The notes under the pieces: generated by a model | What the model saw: only the letters and a program-made list of their open reading frames with translations | The model's database searches: none | What the model was told of the DNA's origin: nothing | Assembly: GCF_030409415.1 (NCBI RefSeq) | Contig: NZ_JAUFPW010000031.1 | Span: 62,001-126,000, forward strand | Direction of reading: 5' to 3' | DNA: 64,000 bases | Source of the DNA: Pedobacter aquatilis | GTDB taxonomy: Bacteria > Bacteroidota > Bacteroidia > Sphingobacteriales > Sphingobacteriaceae | Part shown: positions 32,289 to 40,093 of the stretch, piece after piece | Layout of the letters: every line of letters starts with the position of its first letter | Position numbering within the stretch: the first letter of the stretch is position 1 | Program-made: the position numbers and the translations under genes

Positions 32289-32317
32289 TAGCGTTTGATA
32301 AAATTTAAAAGCCGAAT

Positions 32318-32902
32318 ATGAAAATCAGAAACCTAATACTTTTACCTTTTGTTCTGTTTTTATTTATTGCTGGCTGTCAGAACAACGATTACAGCCCTAA
32401 ACCACGTGGTTATTTTCGTATTGTTTATCCAGAAAAAAAATATCAGCTTTTTGGTAGTAATGCACCTTTCAGTTTTGAATACCCTGTTTATGCCAAAATG
32501 GAAAATGATGATAAGAAAGGGAAGAAATTTTGGTACAATTTACATTTCAATCAATTTAATGGCTACTTGCATTTAACTTATTACGACATTGCAAATAAAA
32601 CCATATACGATGAAATGGTTGAAGATGCTAGAAAACTTGCTTTTAAGCACACCATAAAAGCAAGCGCAATCGACCAAAAACTTATACACTATCCTGAAAG
32701 AAAAGTTTACGGAATTTATTACGCAATTGAGGGTAACACCGCTTCTTCAGTACAATTTTTTTTAACCGATAGTGCTAAACACTATTTTAGAGGTGCGCTT
32801 TATTTTAACGAGCGGCCGCAATACGACTCCATTGAGCCGGTTGTTAAGTTTATCAAAAAGGATATTGATAAAATGATTTCAACCTTTAAATGGAAAAACT
32901 AG
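32318..32902 (+). CDS. gldD: Gliding motility lipoprotein GldD
   Basis: A 194-residue lipoprotein with signal FLFIAGC (Cys20) and the typical start after the lipid anchor, YSPKPRGYFRIVYPEKKY. The rest matches GldD: FWYNLHFNQFNGYLHLTYYD, KASAIDQKLIHYPERKVYG and a conserved SVQFFLTDSAKHYFRGALYF. In Flavobacterium johnsoniae GldD is required for gliding and for the type IX secretion system. Many non-gliding Bacteroidota also keep it. Other gld genes are not next to it here, so motility should not be inferred. Confidence 0.92.
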   Translation: MKIRNLILLPFVLFLFIAGCQNNDYSPKPRGYFRIVYPEKKYQLFGSNAPFSFEYPVYAKMENDDKKGKKFWYNLHFNQFNGYLHLTYYDIANKTIYDEMVEDARKLAFKHTIKASAIDQKLIHYPERKVYGIYYAIEGNTASSVQFFLTDSAKHYFRGALYFNERPQYDSIEPVVKFIKKDIDKMISTFKWKN

Positions 32903-32913
32903 AAAGATAAATC

Positions 32914-33552
32914 ATGATTAAAATAAAAATTTTTACGTTTAACGCTTACGGAGAAAATACATACGTTTTATTCGATGAAACGAATGAATGTGTAATTATC
33001 GACTCTGGAATGTATGAGGGCTTTGAGCAAAACGAATTGGTTGCTTTTATTAAGGAAAATGATTTGAAACCTGTTTTGTTATTGAACACACATTGCCACC
33101 TAGACCATGTATTCGGCAACAAGTTTGTTTTTGATAATTGGGGATTAAAACCTCAATTTAATAAAGGCGAATTACAGGTTTTACAAGCCGTTCCCAGTTA
33201 TGCGCCACAGATGGGTTTTTCAAATTATGAGCTATCTCCAGAACCTGAAACATTTTTAGGCGAAAGTGGCACAGTAACTTTTGGCAACAGCAGCTTGGAT
33301 TTAATTTTTGCACCCGGCCACTCTCCGGCACATTTATGCTTTTACAGCAAAGCTGATGGCTTTTTAATTGGTGGCGATGTTTTATTTTACCAAAGTATTG
33401 GCAGAACAGATTTACCAGGTGGCAATCATCAGCAGTTAATTAATAATATTAAAACAAAAATATTCACATTGCCAGATGAATGCAAAGTTTACCCCGGCCA
33501 CGGCCCTTCAACTACAATTGGTTTTGAAAAACAAAACAATCCATTTTTCTAA
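32914..33552 (+). CDS. MBL-fold metallo-hydrolase (glyoxalase II-like)
   Basis: A 212-residue cytosolic metallo-beta-lactamase-fold hydrolase. The metal site is His60, His62, Asp64 and His65 in NTHCHLDHVFGN. Later ligands are in APGHSPAHLCFY, GGDVLFYQSIGRTDLPGGN and YPGHGPSTTIG. This matches the YcbL/glyoxalase II-like branch, with the GRTDLPGGN loop as its mark. The substrate is not known for this subgroup. It lies 11 bases after gldD and 48 before the permease gene. Confidence 0.92.
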   Translation: MIKIKIFTFNAYGENTYVLFDETNECVIIDSGMYEGFEQNELVAFIKENDLKPVLLLNTHCHLDHVFGNKFVFDNWGLKPQFNKGELQVLQAVPSYAPQMGFSNYELSPEPETFLGESGTVTFGNSSLDLIFAPGHSPAHLCFYSKADGFLIGGDVLFYQSIGRTDLPGGNHQQLINNIKTKIFTLPDECKVYPGHGPSTTIGFEKQNNPFF

Positions 33553-33600
33553 GTGTCTTTCTTTAACAAACAATTTCACTTTAAATAAAAATTATAATCC

Positions 33601-34833
33601 GTGAATACGCCCTTATATATCGCCAAAAGATATTTATTTGCCAAAAAGTCTACCAATGCAATCAATTTGATTTCAGGCATATCTATGGTTGGCGTTATGG
33701 TTGGGAGCGCTGCTTTAATCATCATACTTTCTGTTTTTAATGGTTTAGAAGTTACCATTTTAAACATGTTTAATACGCTTACTCCAGAAATTGCAATTAC
33801 ACCATCAAAAGGCAAAACATTTAATCCTGATACCGAATATTTTAATCAGCTTAAAAAAGATAAAAATATTTACTCCTTTACTGAAGTTTTGCAAGAAAAC
33901 GCATTGCTAAAATATAATAATAAGCAGGCTGTTGGCATGGTTAAAGGTGTTGGAGCAGATTTCCTTAAAAACAATAAACTAGACAGCACCATTAAAGAAG
34001 GTCGGTTTGTGTTGAGCAACAGAAGCGGATATAGTTCTGTTATCGGTTCGGCATTGCAAAGTTACCTTGCTGTAAACACGGTAGATCCATTTACGGAGTT
34101 AGAAATTTTTTCTCCTAAAAAGGATATAAAAGTGAATAGCATTAATCCAACAGAAGATTTTACCACTAAAAGCATACGTGTTAGCGGCGTTTTCGAAGTA
34201 CAGCAAGAATTTGACAACGGAATAATTGTGCCTTTAAATTTTGCCCGTGAACTGTTGGGTGAGGAGCAAAATGTTTCATCAATTGAGATTAATCTAAAAC
34301 CTGGTGTCGACGTAGAAAAATTTAAAAATGATATTGTTGATAAAACTTCAGGTGCCTTTGAAGTTCGTAACCAAGCAGAACAAAACCGCTCAGTTTACCA
34401 CATTTTAAATACCGAAAAATGGGCGGTTTACATTATTTTAACATTCATACTTATTATTGCTATATTTAATATTATCGGCTCTCTAACCATGTTGGTAATT
34501 GATAAGGTTAAAGATATTGCAATATTGAGTAGCCTTGGCGCAAGTAAAAAGTTAATAAAAAGAATTTTTCTTTTTGAGGGAATGATGATTACAATGTCTG
34601 GTTGCGTTTTGGGACTTTTAATTGGGGTAATTTTTTACCTTTTACAACATAATTTTGGTTTAATAAAGATGGGTGAAGGAAGCGATACACTTTTAAGTTC
34701 TTATCCTATAGGCCTTAAGTGGAAAGATTTTATTTTAGTTTTTGTAACTGTTGGGATTTTCTCATTTTTGGCATCTGCTTTGTCATCTAATTTAAGCGTT
34801 AAGAAGATAGATCAAATTAATCAAACAATATAA
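33601..34833 (+). CDS. FtsX-family ABC transporter permease (LolC/LolE-like)
   Basis: A 410-residue permease with one N-terminal helix (about 21-45, SGISMVGVMVGSAALIIIL), a periplasmic MacB-like domain (about 50-270), and three C-terminal helices (about 277-300, 322-347 and 372-395). The FtsX core motif VKDIAILSSLGASKKLIKRI is present. LolC/E-type proteins extract lipoproteins from the inner membrane with the ATPase LolD; that ATPase is not adjacent here. The start codon is GTG. The downstream lipoprotein gene is only two bases away, so they are co-transcribed. Confidence 0.9.
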   Translation: MNTPLYIAKRYLFAKKSTNAINLISGISMVGVMVGSAALIIILSVFNGLEVTILNMFNTLTPEIAITPSKGKTFNPDTEYFNQLKKDKNIYSFTEVLQENALLKYNNKQAVGMVKGVGADFLKNNKLDSTIKEGRFVLSNRSGYSSVIGSALQSYLAVNTVDPFTELEIFSPKKDIKVNSINPTEDFTTKSIRVSGVFEVQQEFDNGIIVPLNFARELLGEEQNVSSIEINLKPGVDVEKFKNDIVDKTSGAFEVRNQAEQNRSVYHILNTEKWAVYIILTFILIIAIFNIIGSLTMLVIDKVKDIAILSSLGASKKLIKRIFLFEGMMITMSGCVLGLLIGVIFYLLQHNFGLIKMGEGSDTLLSSYPIGLKWKDFILVFVTVGIFSFLASALSSNLSVKKIDQINQTI

Positions 34834-34835
34834 AA

Positions 34836-35213
34836 ATGAAGTTATTTAAACAAGCAATTGTATTTGTTATGCTTTTAGGTGTGGCCATTACCGCTTGTAA
34901 CCGAGCTGAAAAACCAGAGGAAAGCAATATTAAGAATGTTAAGGGTTTGTACAGCTTTGGACCTGAAATGAAATCATTTACATTATGTGAAGATAACCGA
35001 GAGTACTGGGTTTTAGATAGTGTTAAAAACCTCGAACTTTCTTACAGCAACCTTAACTTCGAAAAACCTTACGAACCAGTTTATGTAGAACTTGAGGGTT
35101 ATTTCACTAAATCTGATACAGCATCAGTTGCGGCAGATTTTGATTCTACCCTGGTGGTTACCAAAGTGATTAAAATTAGCAAAGAAATTCCTGATGGGCC
35201 TTGTGCTCAATAA
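34836..35213 (+). CDS. Small lipoprotein with a conserved cysteine motif, unknown function
   Basis: A 125-residue lipoprotein: signal with AITAC (Cys21), then a short domain. The segment GLYSFGPEMKSFTLCEDNRE resembles the repeated motif of NlpE/COG3650-like envelope proteins, in which a conserved Ser-Phe-x-x-Cys element occurs. A second cysteine lies close to the C-terminus (GPCAQ), so a disulfide is possible. It is co-transcribed with the LolE-like permease and could be a client of it. Function is unknown. Confidence 0.7.
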   Translation: MKLFKQAIVFVMLLGVAITACNRAEKPEESNIKNVKGLYSFGPEMKSFTLCEDNREYWVLDSVKNLELSYSNLNFEKPYEPVYVELEGYFTKSDTASVAADFDSTLVVTKVIKISKEIPDGPCAQ

Positions 35214-35228
35214 GTATATTCAAATTTA

Positions 35229-35265
35229 TTGCAGGCCTTAAAAAAGGCCTTTTTTATTACATTTG
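35229..35265 (+). promoter_or_regulatory. csaA promoter overlapping the upstream terminator
   Basis: TTG at 35229-35231 and TACATTTG at 35258-35265 (exact TAnnTTTG). The spacing of 26 bases is long. The terminator stem of the previous gene lies between the two elements. The leader would be about 20 bases to the csaA ATG. Confidence 0.45.
35233..35255 (+). terminator. Terminator after the permease-lipoprotein pair
   Basis: Stem AGGCCTT (35233-35239) and AAGGCCT (35244-35250), followed by T residues to 35255. It lies 20 bases after the lipoprotein stop. Confidence 0.85.
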
Positions 35266-35290
35266 ATTTCATTATAATTTAAAAAACACA

Positions 35291-35626
35291 ATGGAAGAGA
35301 TTAGCTGGAACGATTTCGAAAAAGTAGAATTAAGAGCAGGAACTATAATCGAGGTTTTCGATTTCCCTGAGGCTAAAAAACCAGCTTATAAACTTACGGT
35401 TGATTTTGGCCCCTTTGGTGTTAAAATGAGTAGCGCTCAAATCACTAAACTTTACAATAAAGAAGATTTGCCGGGCAAGCAAATAATTGGGGTTATAAAC
35501 TTCCCTAAAAAACAAATTGGTAAATTTATGTCTGAGTTTTTGGTTACTGGTTTTGCAAATGAACAAGGAGAAATTGTTTTAAGCACAACACAACAAACCG
35601 TTCCGAACGGAAGTAAATTAATTTAA
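35291..35626 (+). CDS. csaA: tRNA-binding-domain protein CsaA
   Basis: A 111-residue stand-alone tRNA-binding (OB-fold) domain. Features are DFEKVELRAGTIIEVFDFPE, KPAYKLTVDFG, and KQIIGVINFPKKQIGKFMSEFLVTG. It matches CsaA of Bacillus, a homodimer proposed to act as a chaperone in protein export and able to bind tRNA. Length is typical. It is a single gene, followed by a gap with a 9-bp inverted repeat GAGCAAAGA (35631-35639) and TCTTTGCTC (35700-35708) before the deaminase gene. Confidence 0.92.
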   Translation: MEEISWNDFEKVELRAGTIIEVFDFPEAKKPAYKLTVDFGPFGVKMSSAQITKLYNKEDLPGKQIIGVINFPKKQIGKFMSEFLVTGFANEQGEIVLSTTQQTVPNGSKLI

Positions 35627-35732
35627 TTTAGAGCAAAGACGAAATAGCAAGGATTAAAGATAAAATATAAAATAGCGCAATTAGGTCATTGCTCCTTTTT
35701 CTTTGCTCCTTTATCATTATTCAATACAGAAC

Positions 35733-36200
35733 ATGAGTTTCTATAATTTTGAGGATAATAATCCAGAAGAAGAAGATATACATTACATGAAACTTGCATT
35801 AGTTGAGGCTCAAAAAGCTTTGGCAGAAAATGAAATTCCAATTGGCGCAATTGTAGTAAGTAAGAATAGAGTTATTGGAAGAGGTTATAATTTAACAGAA
35901 CGGTTTAACGATGTTACCGCACATGCAGAAATGCAGGCTTTTACATCAGCATCACAAACCATCGGAGGCAAATACTTAACTGATTGCACATTATATGTTA
36001 CAATAGAGCCTTGCGTAATGTGTGCCGGCGCAAGCTATTGGACGCAAATTAGTCGAATAGTGTATGGTGCTCGCGAAGAAAAAAGGGGTTTTTTATCAAA
36101 AGCAGTAAATCTCTTACATCCTAAAACCAAATTGAAGGGTGGCATTTTAGCCGAAGAATGCGGCCAACTGATGATCGATTTTTTCAAAAAGAAAAGGTAA
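35733..36200 (+). CDS. Nucleoside deaminase (TadA-type)
   Basis: A 155-residue zinc deaminase starting MSFYNFEDNNPEEEDIH. A longer TTG frame adds ten residues with no family support, so I used the ATG. The zinc site is His64 and Glu66 in TAHAEMQAF, and Cys94 and Cys97 in EPCVMCAGA. The extended N-terminus and C-terminal KAVNLLHPKTKLKGGIL fit tRNA adenosine deaminase TadA, which makes inosine at the wobble position, although guanine deaminases are close relatives. A TadA role is likely but not proven. Confidence 0.88.
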   Translation: MSFYNFEDNNPEEEDIHYMKLALVEAQKALAENEIPIGAIVVSKNRVIGRGYNLTERFNDVTAHAEMQAFTSASQTIGGKYLTDCTLYVTIEPCVMCAGASYWTQISRIVYGAREEKRGFLSKAVNLLHPKTKLKGGILAEECGQLMIDFFKKKR

Positions 36201-36305
36201 ACTCGTTTATTGAAATACAATAAGATTAACAACTTTAAAACCATTTAACGTTCAAACAATAGCATTTGATGATAATAACATGAACAAAACTTAATGTTCG
36301 AATGT

Positions 36306-36313
36306 TATATTTG
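36306..36313 (+). promoter_or_regulatory. -7 box for the superoxide dismutase gene
   Basis: TATATTTG matches TAnnTTTG exactly, 37 bases before the ATG. No good -33 TTG was found at the expected distance. Confidence 0.5.
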
Positions 36314-36350
36314 CTTCAAGAAACATTTTTAAACTTAAACATATAATATT

Positions 36351-36959
36351 ATGGCTTTTGAATTACCTGCGTTACATTACGCAACCGATGCACTAGAACC
36401 GCATATTGATAAAACTACCATGGAAATCCACCATGATAAACACCACCAAGCTTACGTTACCAATTTAAACAAAGCTTTGGAAGGTAAACCAGAAGCGAAT
36501 TCTAGCATCGAAGATATTATCAAAAACATTTCAAAATATCCTGCTGCAGTTAGAAATAACGGTGGTGGTCATTACAATCACTCATTATTTTGGAACGTTT
36601 TAGGCCCAAATAAAGGTGGTGAGCCAACTGGCGAATTAGCGAAAGCAATTACTGATGCTTTTGGTTCATTTGCTGAATTAAAAACTAAAATGCAAGAAGC
36701 TGGTGCAACCCGTTTCGGTTCTGGTTGGGCTTGGTTATCAGTTGGTGCTGATAAAAAACTTCAGGTTTCATCTACTCCAAATCAAGATAATCCATTAATG
36801 GATGTTGCTGAAGTAAAAGGCACGCCAATTTTTGGTATCGATGTATGGGAGCACGCTTATTACTTAAAATATCAAAACAAGCGCCCTGATTATTTAGCGG
36901 CCATTTGGAATGCGGTTAACTGGGATGCCGTTGCAGAACTTTACAAAAAAGCAATCTAA
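36351..36959 (+). CDS. sodA: Superoxide dismutase, Fe/Mn type
   Basis: A 202-residue Fe/Mn superoxide dismutase converting superoxide to peroxide and oxygen. All four metal ligands are visible: His27 (EIHHDKHH), His77 (NHSLFW), Asp164 and His168 (DVWEHAYYL). The metal cannot be assigned with certainty; the pattern GHYNHSLFW with GSGWAWL fits manganese or cambialistic members. No signal peptide, so it is cytosolic. It lies in a stretch with other redox genes (OxyR, AhpD-like) about 1-2 kb away. It ends with a strong hairpin that overlaps the next promoter. Confidence 0.96.
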   Translation: MAFELPALHYATDALEPHIDKTTMEIHHDKHHQAYVTNLNKALEGKPEANSSIEDIIKNISKYPAAVRNNGGGHYNHSLFWNVLGPNKGGEPTGELAKAITDAFGSFAELKTKMQEAGATRFGSGWAWLSVGADKKLQVSSTPNQDNPLMDVAEVKGTPIFGIDVWEHAYYLKYQNKRPDYLAAIWNAVNWDAVAELYKKAI

Positions 36960-36983
36960 TCCATCATTCTTGATATAATTTAC

Positions 36984-37015
36984 GAAAGCCTGCAAACACA
37001 AATTTGCAGGCTTTC
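36984..37015 (+). terminator. sodA terminator hairpin
   Basis: Perfect 13-bp stem GAAAGCCTGCAAA (36984-36996) and TTTGCAGGCTTTC (37003-37015) with a six-base loop, followed by TTATT. The right arm contains the -33 TTG of the next promoter. Confidence 0.88.
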
Positions 37016-37034
37016 TTATTAATTGATAACTTTG
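37004..37034 (+). promoter_or_regulatory. Bacteroidota promoter embedded in the sodA terminator
   Basis: TTG at 37004-37006, 20-base spacer, then TAACTTTG at 37027-37034, both elements matching consensus at normal spacing. The start would be near 37040, about 11 bases before the ATG at 37052. Confidence 0.6.
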
Positions 37035-37051
37035 CATATATTTTAGCAAAC

Positions 37052-37492
37052 ATGAAAAAGATTATATTTTTATTTTTAATGGTTATAGGCATCAGCACGT
37101 TAGCTAATGCACAACAAAATAAAATGCCTACTCCAACAGAAATTGCGAAGAAAAATGTGGAGGATTTAGATAAAAAGCTAAAATTGAACGACACCCAAAA
37201 AAGTATCATTCACAGCTTAACTTATGCACAGGCAAAAGAACAAGCAGATTTGATAAAACGTCAGCAAGCGGGAACATCCAGAGAGGAAGATGCAGATAGA
37301 TACTATAAGCTTCAAAACGAAACCACGAAAAACATTCGTAATGTTTTAAAGGCCGACCAACAAAAACAATATGATAAAATTATTGAAGAGCGCTTAAGTG
37401 GAAAATCAAATAAGAAAAAGAAAAAAGGCGAAGAAGAAGTTGAAGGCGATATTAACGGCCTTCTATTAGCTAAACCAGAAAAAATTAATTAG
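37052..37492 (+). CDS. Secreted charged helical protein (Spy/CpxP- or DUF4890-like)
   Basis: A 146-residue protein with signal peptide MKKIIFLFLMVIGISTLANA. The mature part is mostly helical and charged: EIAKKNVEDLDKKLKLNDTQ and NETTKNIRNVLKADQQKQYD, the pattern seen in periplasmic Spy/CpxP-like and DUF4890 proteins (an LTxxQ-like element reads LNDTQKSIIH). A Lys-rich stretch KSNKKKKKGEEEVEG precedes the end. It may be an envelope stress or chaperone-like protein. The longer frame starting in the sodA terminator is not used because the promoter lies inside it. Confidence 0.7.
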   Translation: MKKIIFLFLMVIGISTLANAQQNKMPTPTEIAKKNVEDLDKKLKLNDTQKSIIHSLTYAQAKEQADLIKRQQAGTSREEDADRYYKLQNETTKNIRNVLKADQQKQYDKIIEERLSGKSNKKKKKGEEEVEGDINGLLLAKPEKIN

Positions 37493-37503
37493 GCACTAAA
37501 TAA

Positions 37504-37731
37504 ATGCCTGAGATTTTAGTTGGGGCCGTTGTGCTCGGCCTTTTGCTATCACCACAATTATTGGCAGGTTTTCTAGCTAAAAGAACCGGAAGAGATTTTT
37601 GGTTTTGGTTTTTTATTTCTTTCCTTATTCCAATAATTTCACTGGTTATTTTAATTTTTTTGGAGGATAAAAATCCAAACCCAGAAGGCTATAAATTAGC
37701 AAGCCATGTAAACAATAAAGACAAAAAATAG
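37504..37731 (+). CDS. Small two-helix membrane protein, unknown function
   Basis: A 75-residue protein. Helices lie at about 5-24 (LVGAVVLGLLLSPQLLAGFL) and 32-52 (FWFWFFISFLIPIISLVILI), separated by the basic loop AKRTGRDF, with a charged tail. The loop between helices and the aromatic second helix resemble small superinfection- or transport-associated proteins, but no family is certain. It begins 11 bases after the previous gene, so the pair is probably co-transcribed. It converges on oxyR. Confidence 0.65.
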   Translation: MPEILVGAVVLGLLLSPQLLAGFLAKRTGRDFWFWFFISFLIPIISLVILIFLEDKNPNPEGYKLASHVNNKDKK

Positions 37732-37740
37732 AAGAATAAT

Positions 37741-38673
37741 TTATATTCCAACCACATCTTTTTTCTTTTTTTGCTTCATCGCTTTAGGGATAATCTCCAA
37801 AATCTCATCTTTTAATGCATTAAGCATCCGTTTTTTAATAAAGTTTTTGTGTGTTACCAAACTAATCTCCCGCACAGGTTCTGGTGTTTTAAAATATCTA
37901 ATTTTCCCTGCTTGCTTTGCATTTAGTTCAGCAATTGCCAACTCGGGTAGTAAAGTTGCTCCTCCATTCAAATCAACCATTCTTATTAGCGTTTCTACAC
38001 TTCCTGTATTGTATTCTAAACCTTGCAAGCGGTTATTTTTAGTAGAGCGACAAATATTCAAAACCTGGTTACGCATGCAATGACCTTCGTTGAGCAACCA
38101 GATATTTTCATCGTTTAAATCTTCAGAGTCTACAGCCTTTTTCTTATACAGCTTACTGCTTTTACTAATATAGCTTACAAACGTTTCGTAGTACAGTGGC
38201 ATTTCGGTAATGTTCGCATCAGTAAGTGGCGTTGCCAAAATACCACAATCCAAAACACCAGTTTTAAGATGATGAATTATATCTTCGGTTGTATACTCCC
38301 AAATTAAAAGTTTTAATTCTGGATATTTTTCAAGCATGGCTGATATAACCTCAGGCAGCAAATATGGCGCTACAGTAGGTATAACACCAATTCTTAGCTC
38401 ACCTAAAACATCTTGTTGCTGGCTGCTTATCAACTCTTTCACCTTTCCGCTTTCTTGCAAAATTATTCTAGCCTGTGCAATAATTTGTGCTCCGATTTCT
38501 GTCGGACTTACAGGTTGTTTGCTTCTATCAAAAATTTTAACACTTAATAATTCTTCCAATTTTTGAACCTGCATACTCAAGGTTGGCTGTGTAACAAAAC
38601 ACTTTTCTGCTGCTGTAACAAAACTTCTGTAAGTATCTACTGCAACAATGTATTCTAGCTGAACTAAAGTCAT
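37741..38673 (-). CDS. oxyR: Hydrogen peroxide-sensing LysR-type regulator OxyR
   Basis: A 310-residue LysR-family activator. The HTH is at about 1-60 (MTLVQLEYIVAVDTYRSFVT, then TQPTLSMQVQKLEELL). The effector domain has Cys199 in NEGHCMRNQ and Cys208 in LNICRST. These occupy the same positions as the redox pair of E. coli OxyR, so disulfide sensing of peroxide is very likely. It is divergent from an AhpD-like gene, its probable target. A leftward -7 box lies 25 bases upstream. Confidence 0.93.
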   Translation of the reverse strand: MTLVQLEYIVAVDTYRSFVTAAEKCFVTQPTLSMQVQKLEELLSVKIFDRSKQPVSPTEIGAQIIAQARIILQESGKVKELISSQQQDVLGELRIGVIPTVAPYLLPEVISAMLEKYPELKLLIWEYTTEDIIHHLKTGVLDCGILATPLTDANITEMPLYYETFVSYISKSSKLYKKKAVDSEDLNDENIWLLNEGHCMRNQVLNICRSTKNNRLQGLEYNTGSVETLIRMVDLNGGATLLPELAIAELNAKQAGKIRYFKTPEPVREISLVTHKNFIKKRMLNALKDEILEIIPKAMKQKKKKDVVGI

Positions 38674-38697
38674 ATAGTTAAAAACGATTTATTTTAC

Positions 38698-38705
38698 CAA
38701 ATATA
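38698..38705 (-). promoter_or_regulatory. -7 box for oxyR
   Basis: On the leftward strand the sequence reads TATATTTG, an exact TAnnTTTG match, giving a leader of about 19 bases. Confidence 0.5.
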
Positions 38706-38825
38706 TAAATTTAAACTATTACTACTTTATTATATTCATAATCTTAAAAGTGATTTTCTTAAACTACATTAAGTTTTTTAATACTTGAGATGTGCAACTT
38801 TACATCATTATAAAAAAAAAAAATA

Positions 38826-39260
38826 ATGGAAAGTAGAATCGACATTCAAAAAACAGAACCAGCTGCATATCAAGCAATGTATGCTTTAGAGAAATATTTA
38901 GCTGGAAGTCAATTAACATCAACGCATAAAAAATTAATTAAGCTACGTGCATCGCAAATTAATGGCTGCGCATTTTGTATAAACATGCACAGCATAGATG
39001 CAAGAAAATTAGGCGAAACAGAACAACGCATCTATCTTTTAAATGCCTGGAAGGAAACAAATTTATATACCGAGGAAGAGCAAGCAATTTTAGCTTTAAC
39101 AGAAGAAGTAACCTTAATTAGCAATCATGTTTCTGATGCAACTTTTGATAGAGCTGCTAAACTGTTTGATGAGAATTATTTATCGCAAATTATCATAGCT
39201 ATAGCGACCATCAACGCATGGAATAGAATTGCGATTACATCAAGAACTATGGTAGGTTAA
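38826..39260 (+). CDS. AhpD-like carboxymuconolactone decarboxylase-family protein
   Basis: A 144-residue protein with the AhpD core: RASQINGCAFCINMHSIDAR containing Cys48, Cys51 and His55. AhpD-type proteins act as thiol peroxidases or reduce peroxiredoxins. The C-terminal half (YTEEEQAILALTEEVTLI) is the usual helical bundle. It is divergent from oxyR across 152 bases, which strongly suggests control by peroxide. A second, shorter AhpD-fold gene lies at 19159 but has no such neighbour. Confidence 0.9.
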   Translation: MESRIDIQKTEPAAYQAMYALEKYLAGSQLTSTHKKLIKLRASQINGCAFCINMHSIDARKLGETEQRIYLLNAWKETNLYTEEEQAILALTEEVTLISNHVSDATFDRAAKLFDENYLSQIIIAIATINAWNRIAITSRTMVG

Positions 39261-39262
39261 TC

Positions 39263-39309
39263 AAAATAAATTCTGACTGGATGGCGCCTCTAGCAGAATT
39301 TTATTTTTT
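39263..39309. terminator. Bidirectional terminator between the AhpD-like gene and CE12
   Basis: AAAATAAATTCTG (39263-39275) pairs with CAGAATTTTATTTT (39294-39307) with one extra T. Convergent genes meet here, and A/T runs flank both sides. Confidence 0.6.
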
Positions 39310-40089
39310 ATTAATTTTTAGAAGTTCCTCAAAAACCAATCTTGCTATTTCTTTTGCTCCTTGAGGTTGAAAATGAGTATTATCTTTTTGACCATTAGGA
39401 TAGGCTTCATATTTAGCAGAATCAAGGTTCATAAAATAGTTTTTCGAAACATAATCTTTTCCTTTTTCTGTGAAGAAATTGGCTGATAAGGTTGTTAAAT
39501 CAATTAAAGGAATGTTTTGCTCACGAGCAACCTGCTTAACCGCTTCAGGATAATCACCATGGGCGCTTTTTAGCTTATTATTTATCCATGGATAGTTTCG
39601 AGTAACAGGCGTAATTAATATCGGTTTTGCCTTTTTAGAACGAGCATCCTTAACATACATTCTCAATAATCTTTTATATCCAGCCGTGTCAATGTATCGT
39701 TCGGGTTTATCCTTAGCAGCATCGTTATGCCCAAATTGAATTAGAACTAAATCATCTTTTCTAAGCACATTCATAATTTCAGTCCATCTCCCTTCACTAA
39801 AAAAAGTTCTTGTACTTCGACCACCTTTAGCCTTATCCATTACTAAAACTGAATCATTATCGATAATATTTTTTAATTCTTTTAAACTGTTACGATTGAA
39901 AAAGGATTGAAATACTTGACCCCAGCCAGTTATTGGATATTTCTTTTGAAGATAGTCTGGCTCCAATGAATAATCTGCCACTGTAGAATCGCCAATTAGA
40001 TAAATATTTATAGGCTTTTTAAATGATACAAATGCTATAGAAATAAATACACTTAACAAAATGCACAATACAGTTAATTTCTTATTCAT
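39301..40089 (-). CDS. SGNH/GDSL esterase, rhamnogalacturonan acetylesterase (CE12) type, copy 1
   Basis: A 262-residue secreted esterase starting MNKKLTVLCILLSVF; the frame can be extended into the GH43 gene, but this ATG gives a normal signal peptide and lies four bases after the GH43 stop. SGNH motifs: block I YLIGDSTVADY (catalytic Ser), block II KGGRSTRTF (Gly), block III FGHNDAAK (Asn), and block V KDNTHFQPQGA (Asp and His). This is the CE12 pattern: removal of O-acetyl groups from rhamnogalacturonan I or related pectins. It is paired with GH43, divergent from the main pectin operon. Confidence 0.88.
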   Translation of the reverse strand: MNKKLTVLCILLSVFISIAFVSFKKPINIYLIGDSTVADYSLEPDYLQKKYPITGWGQVFQSFFNRNSLKELKNIIDNDSVLVMDKAKGGRSTRTFFSEGRWTEIMNVLRKDDLVLIQFGHNDAAKDKPERYIDTAGYKRLLRMYVKDARSKKAKPILITPVTRNYPWINNKLKSAHGDYPEAVKQVAREQNIPLIDLTTLSANFFTEKGKDYVSKNYFMNLDSAKYEAYPNGQKDNTHFQPQGAKEIARLVFEELLKINKK

Positions 40090-40093
40090 TACT

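Noticed and set aside
32318-32902. Gliding motility capability inferred from gldD
   Set aside because: A single gld gene is common in non-gliding Bacteroidota, and no other gld or spr gene is in the window.
38674-38825. A classical OxyR binding site (ATAG-N7-CTAT pairs) between oxyR and the AhpD-like gene
   Set aside because: Only isolated ATAG and CTAT pieces were found, not in the required spacing on the same face.
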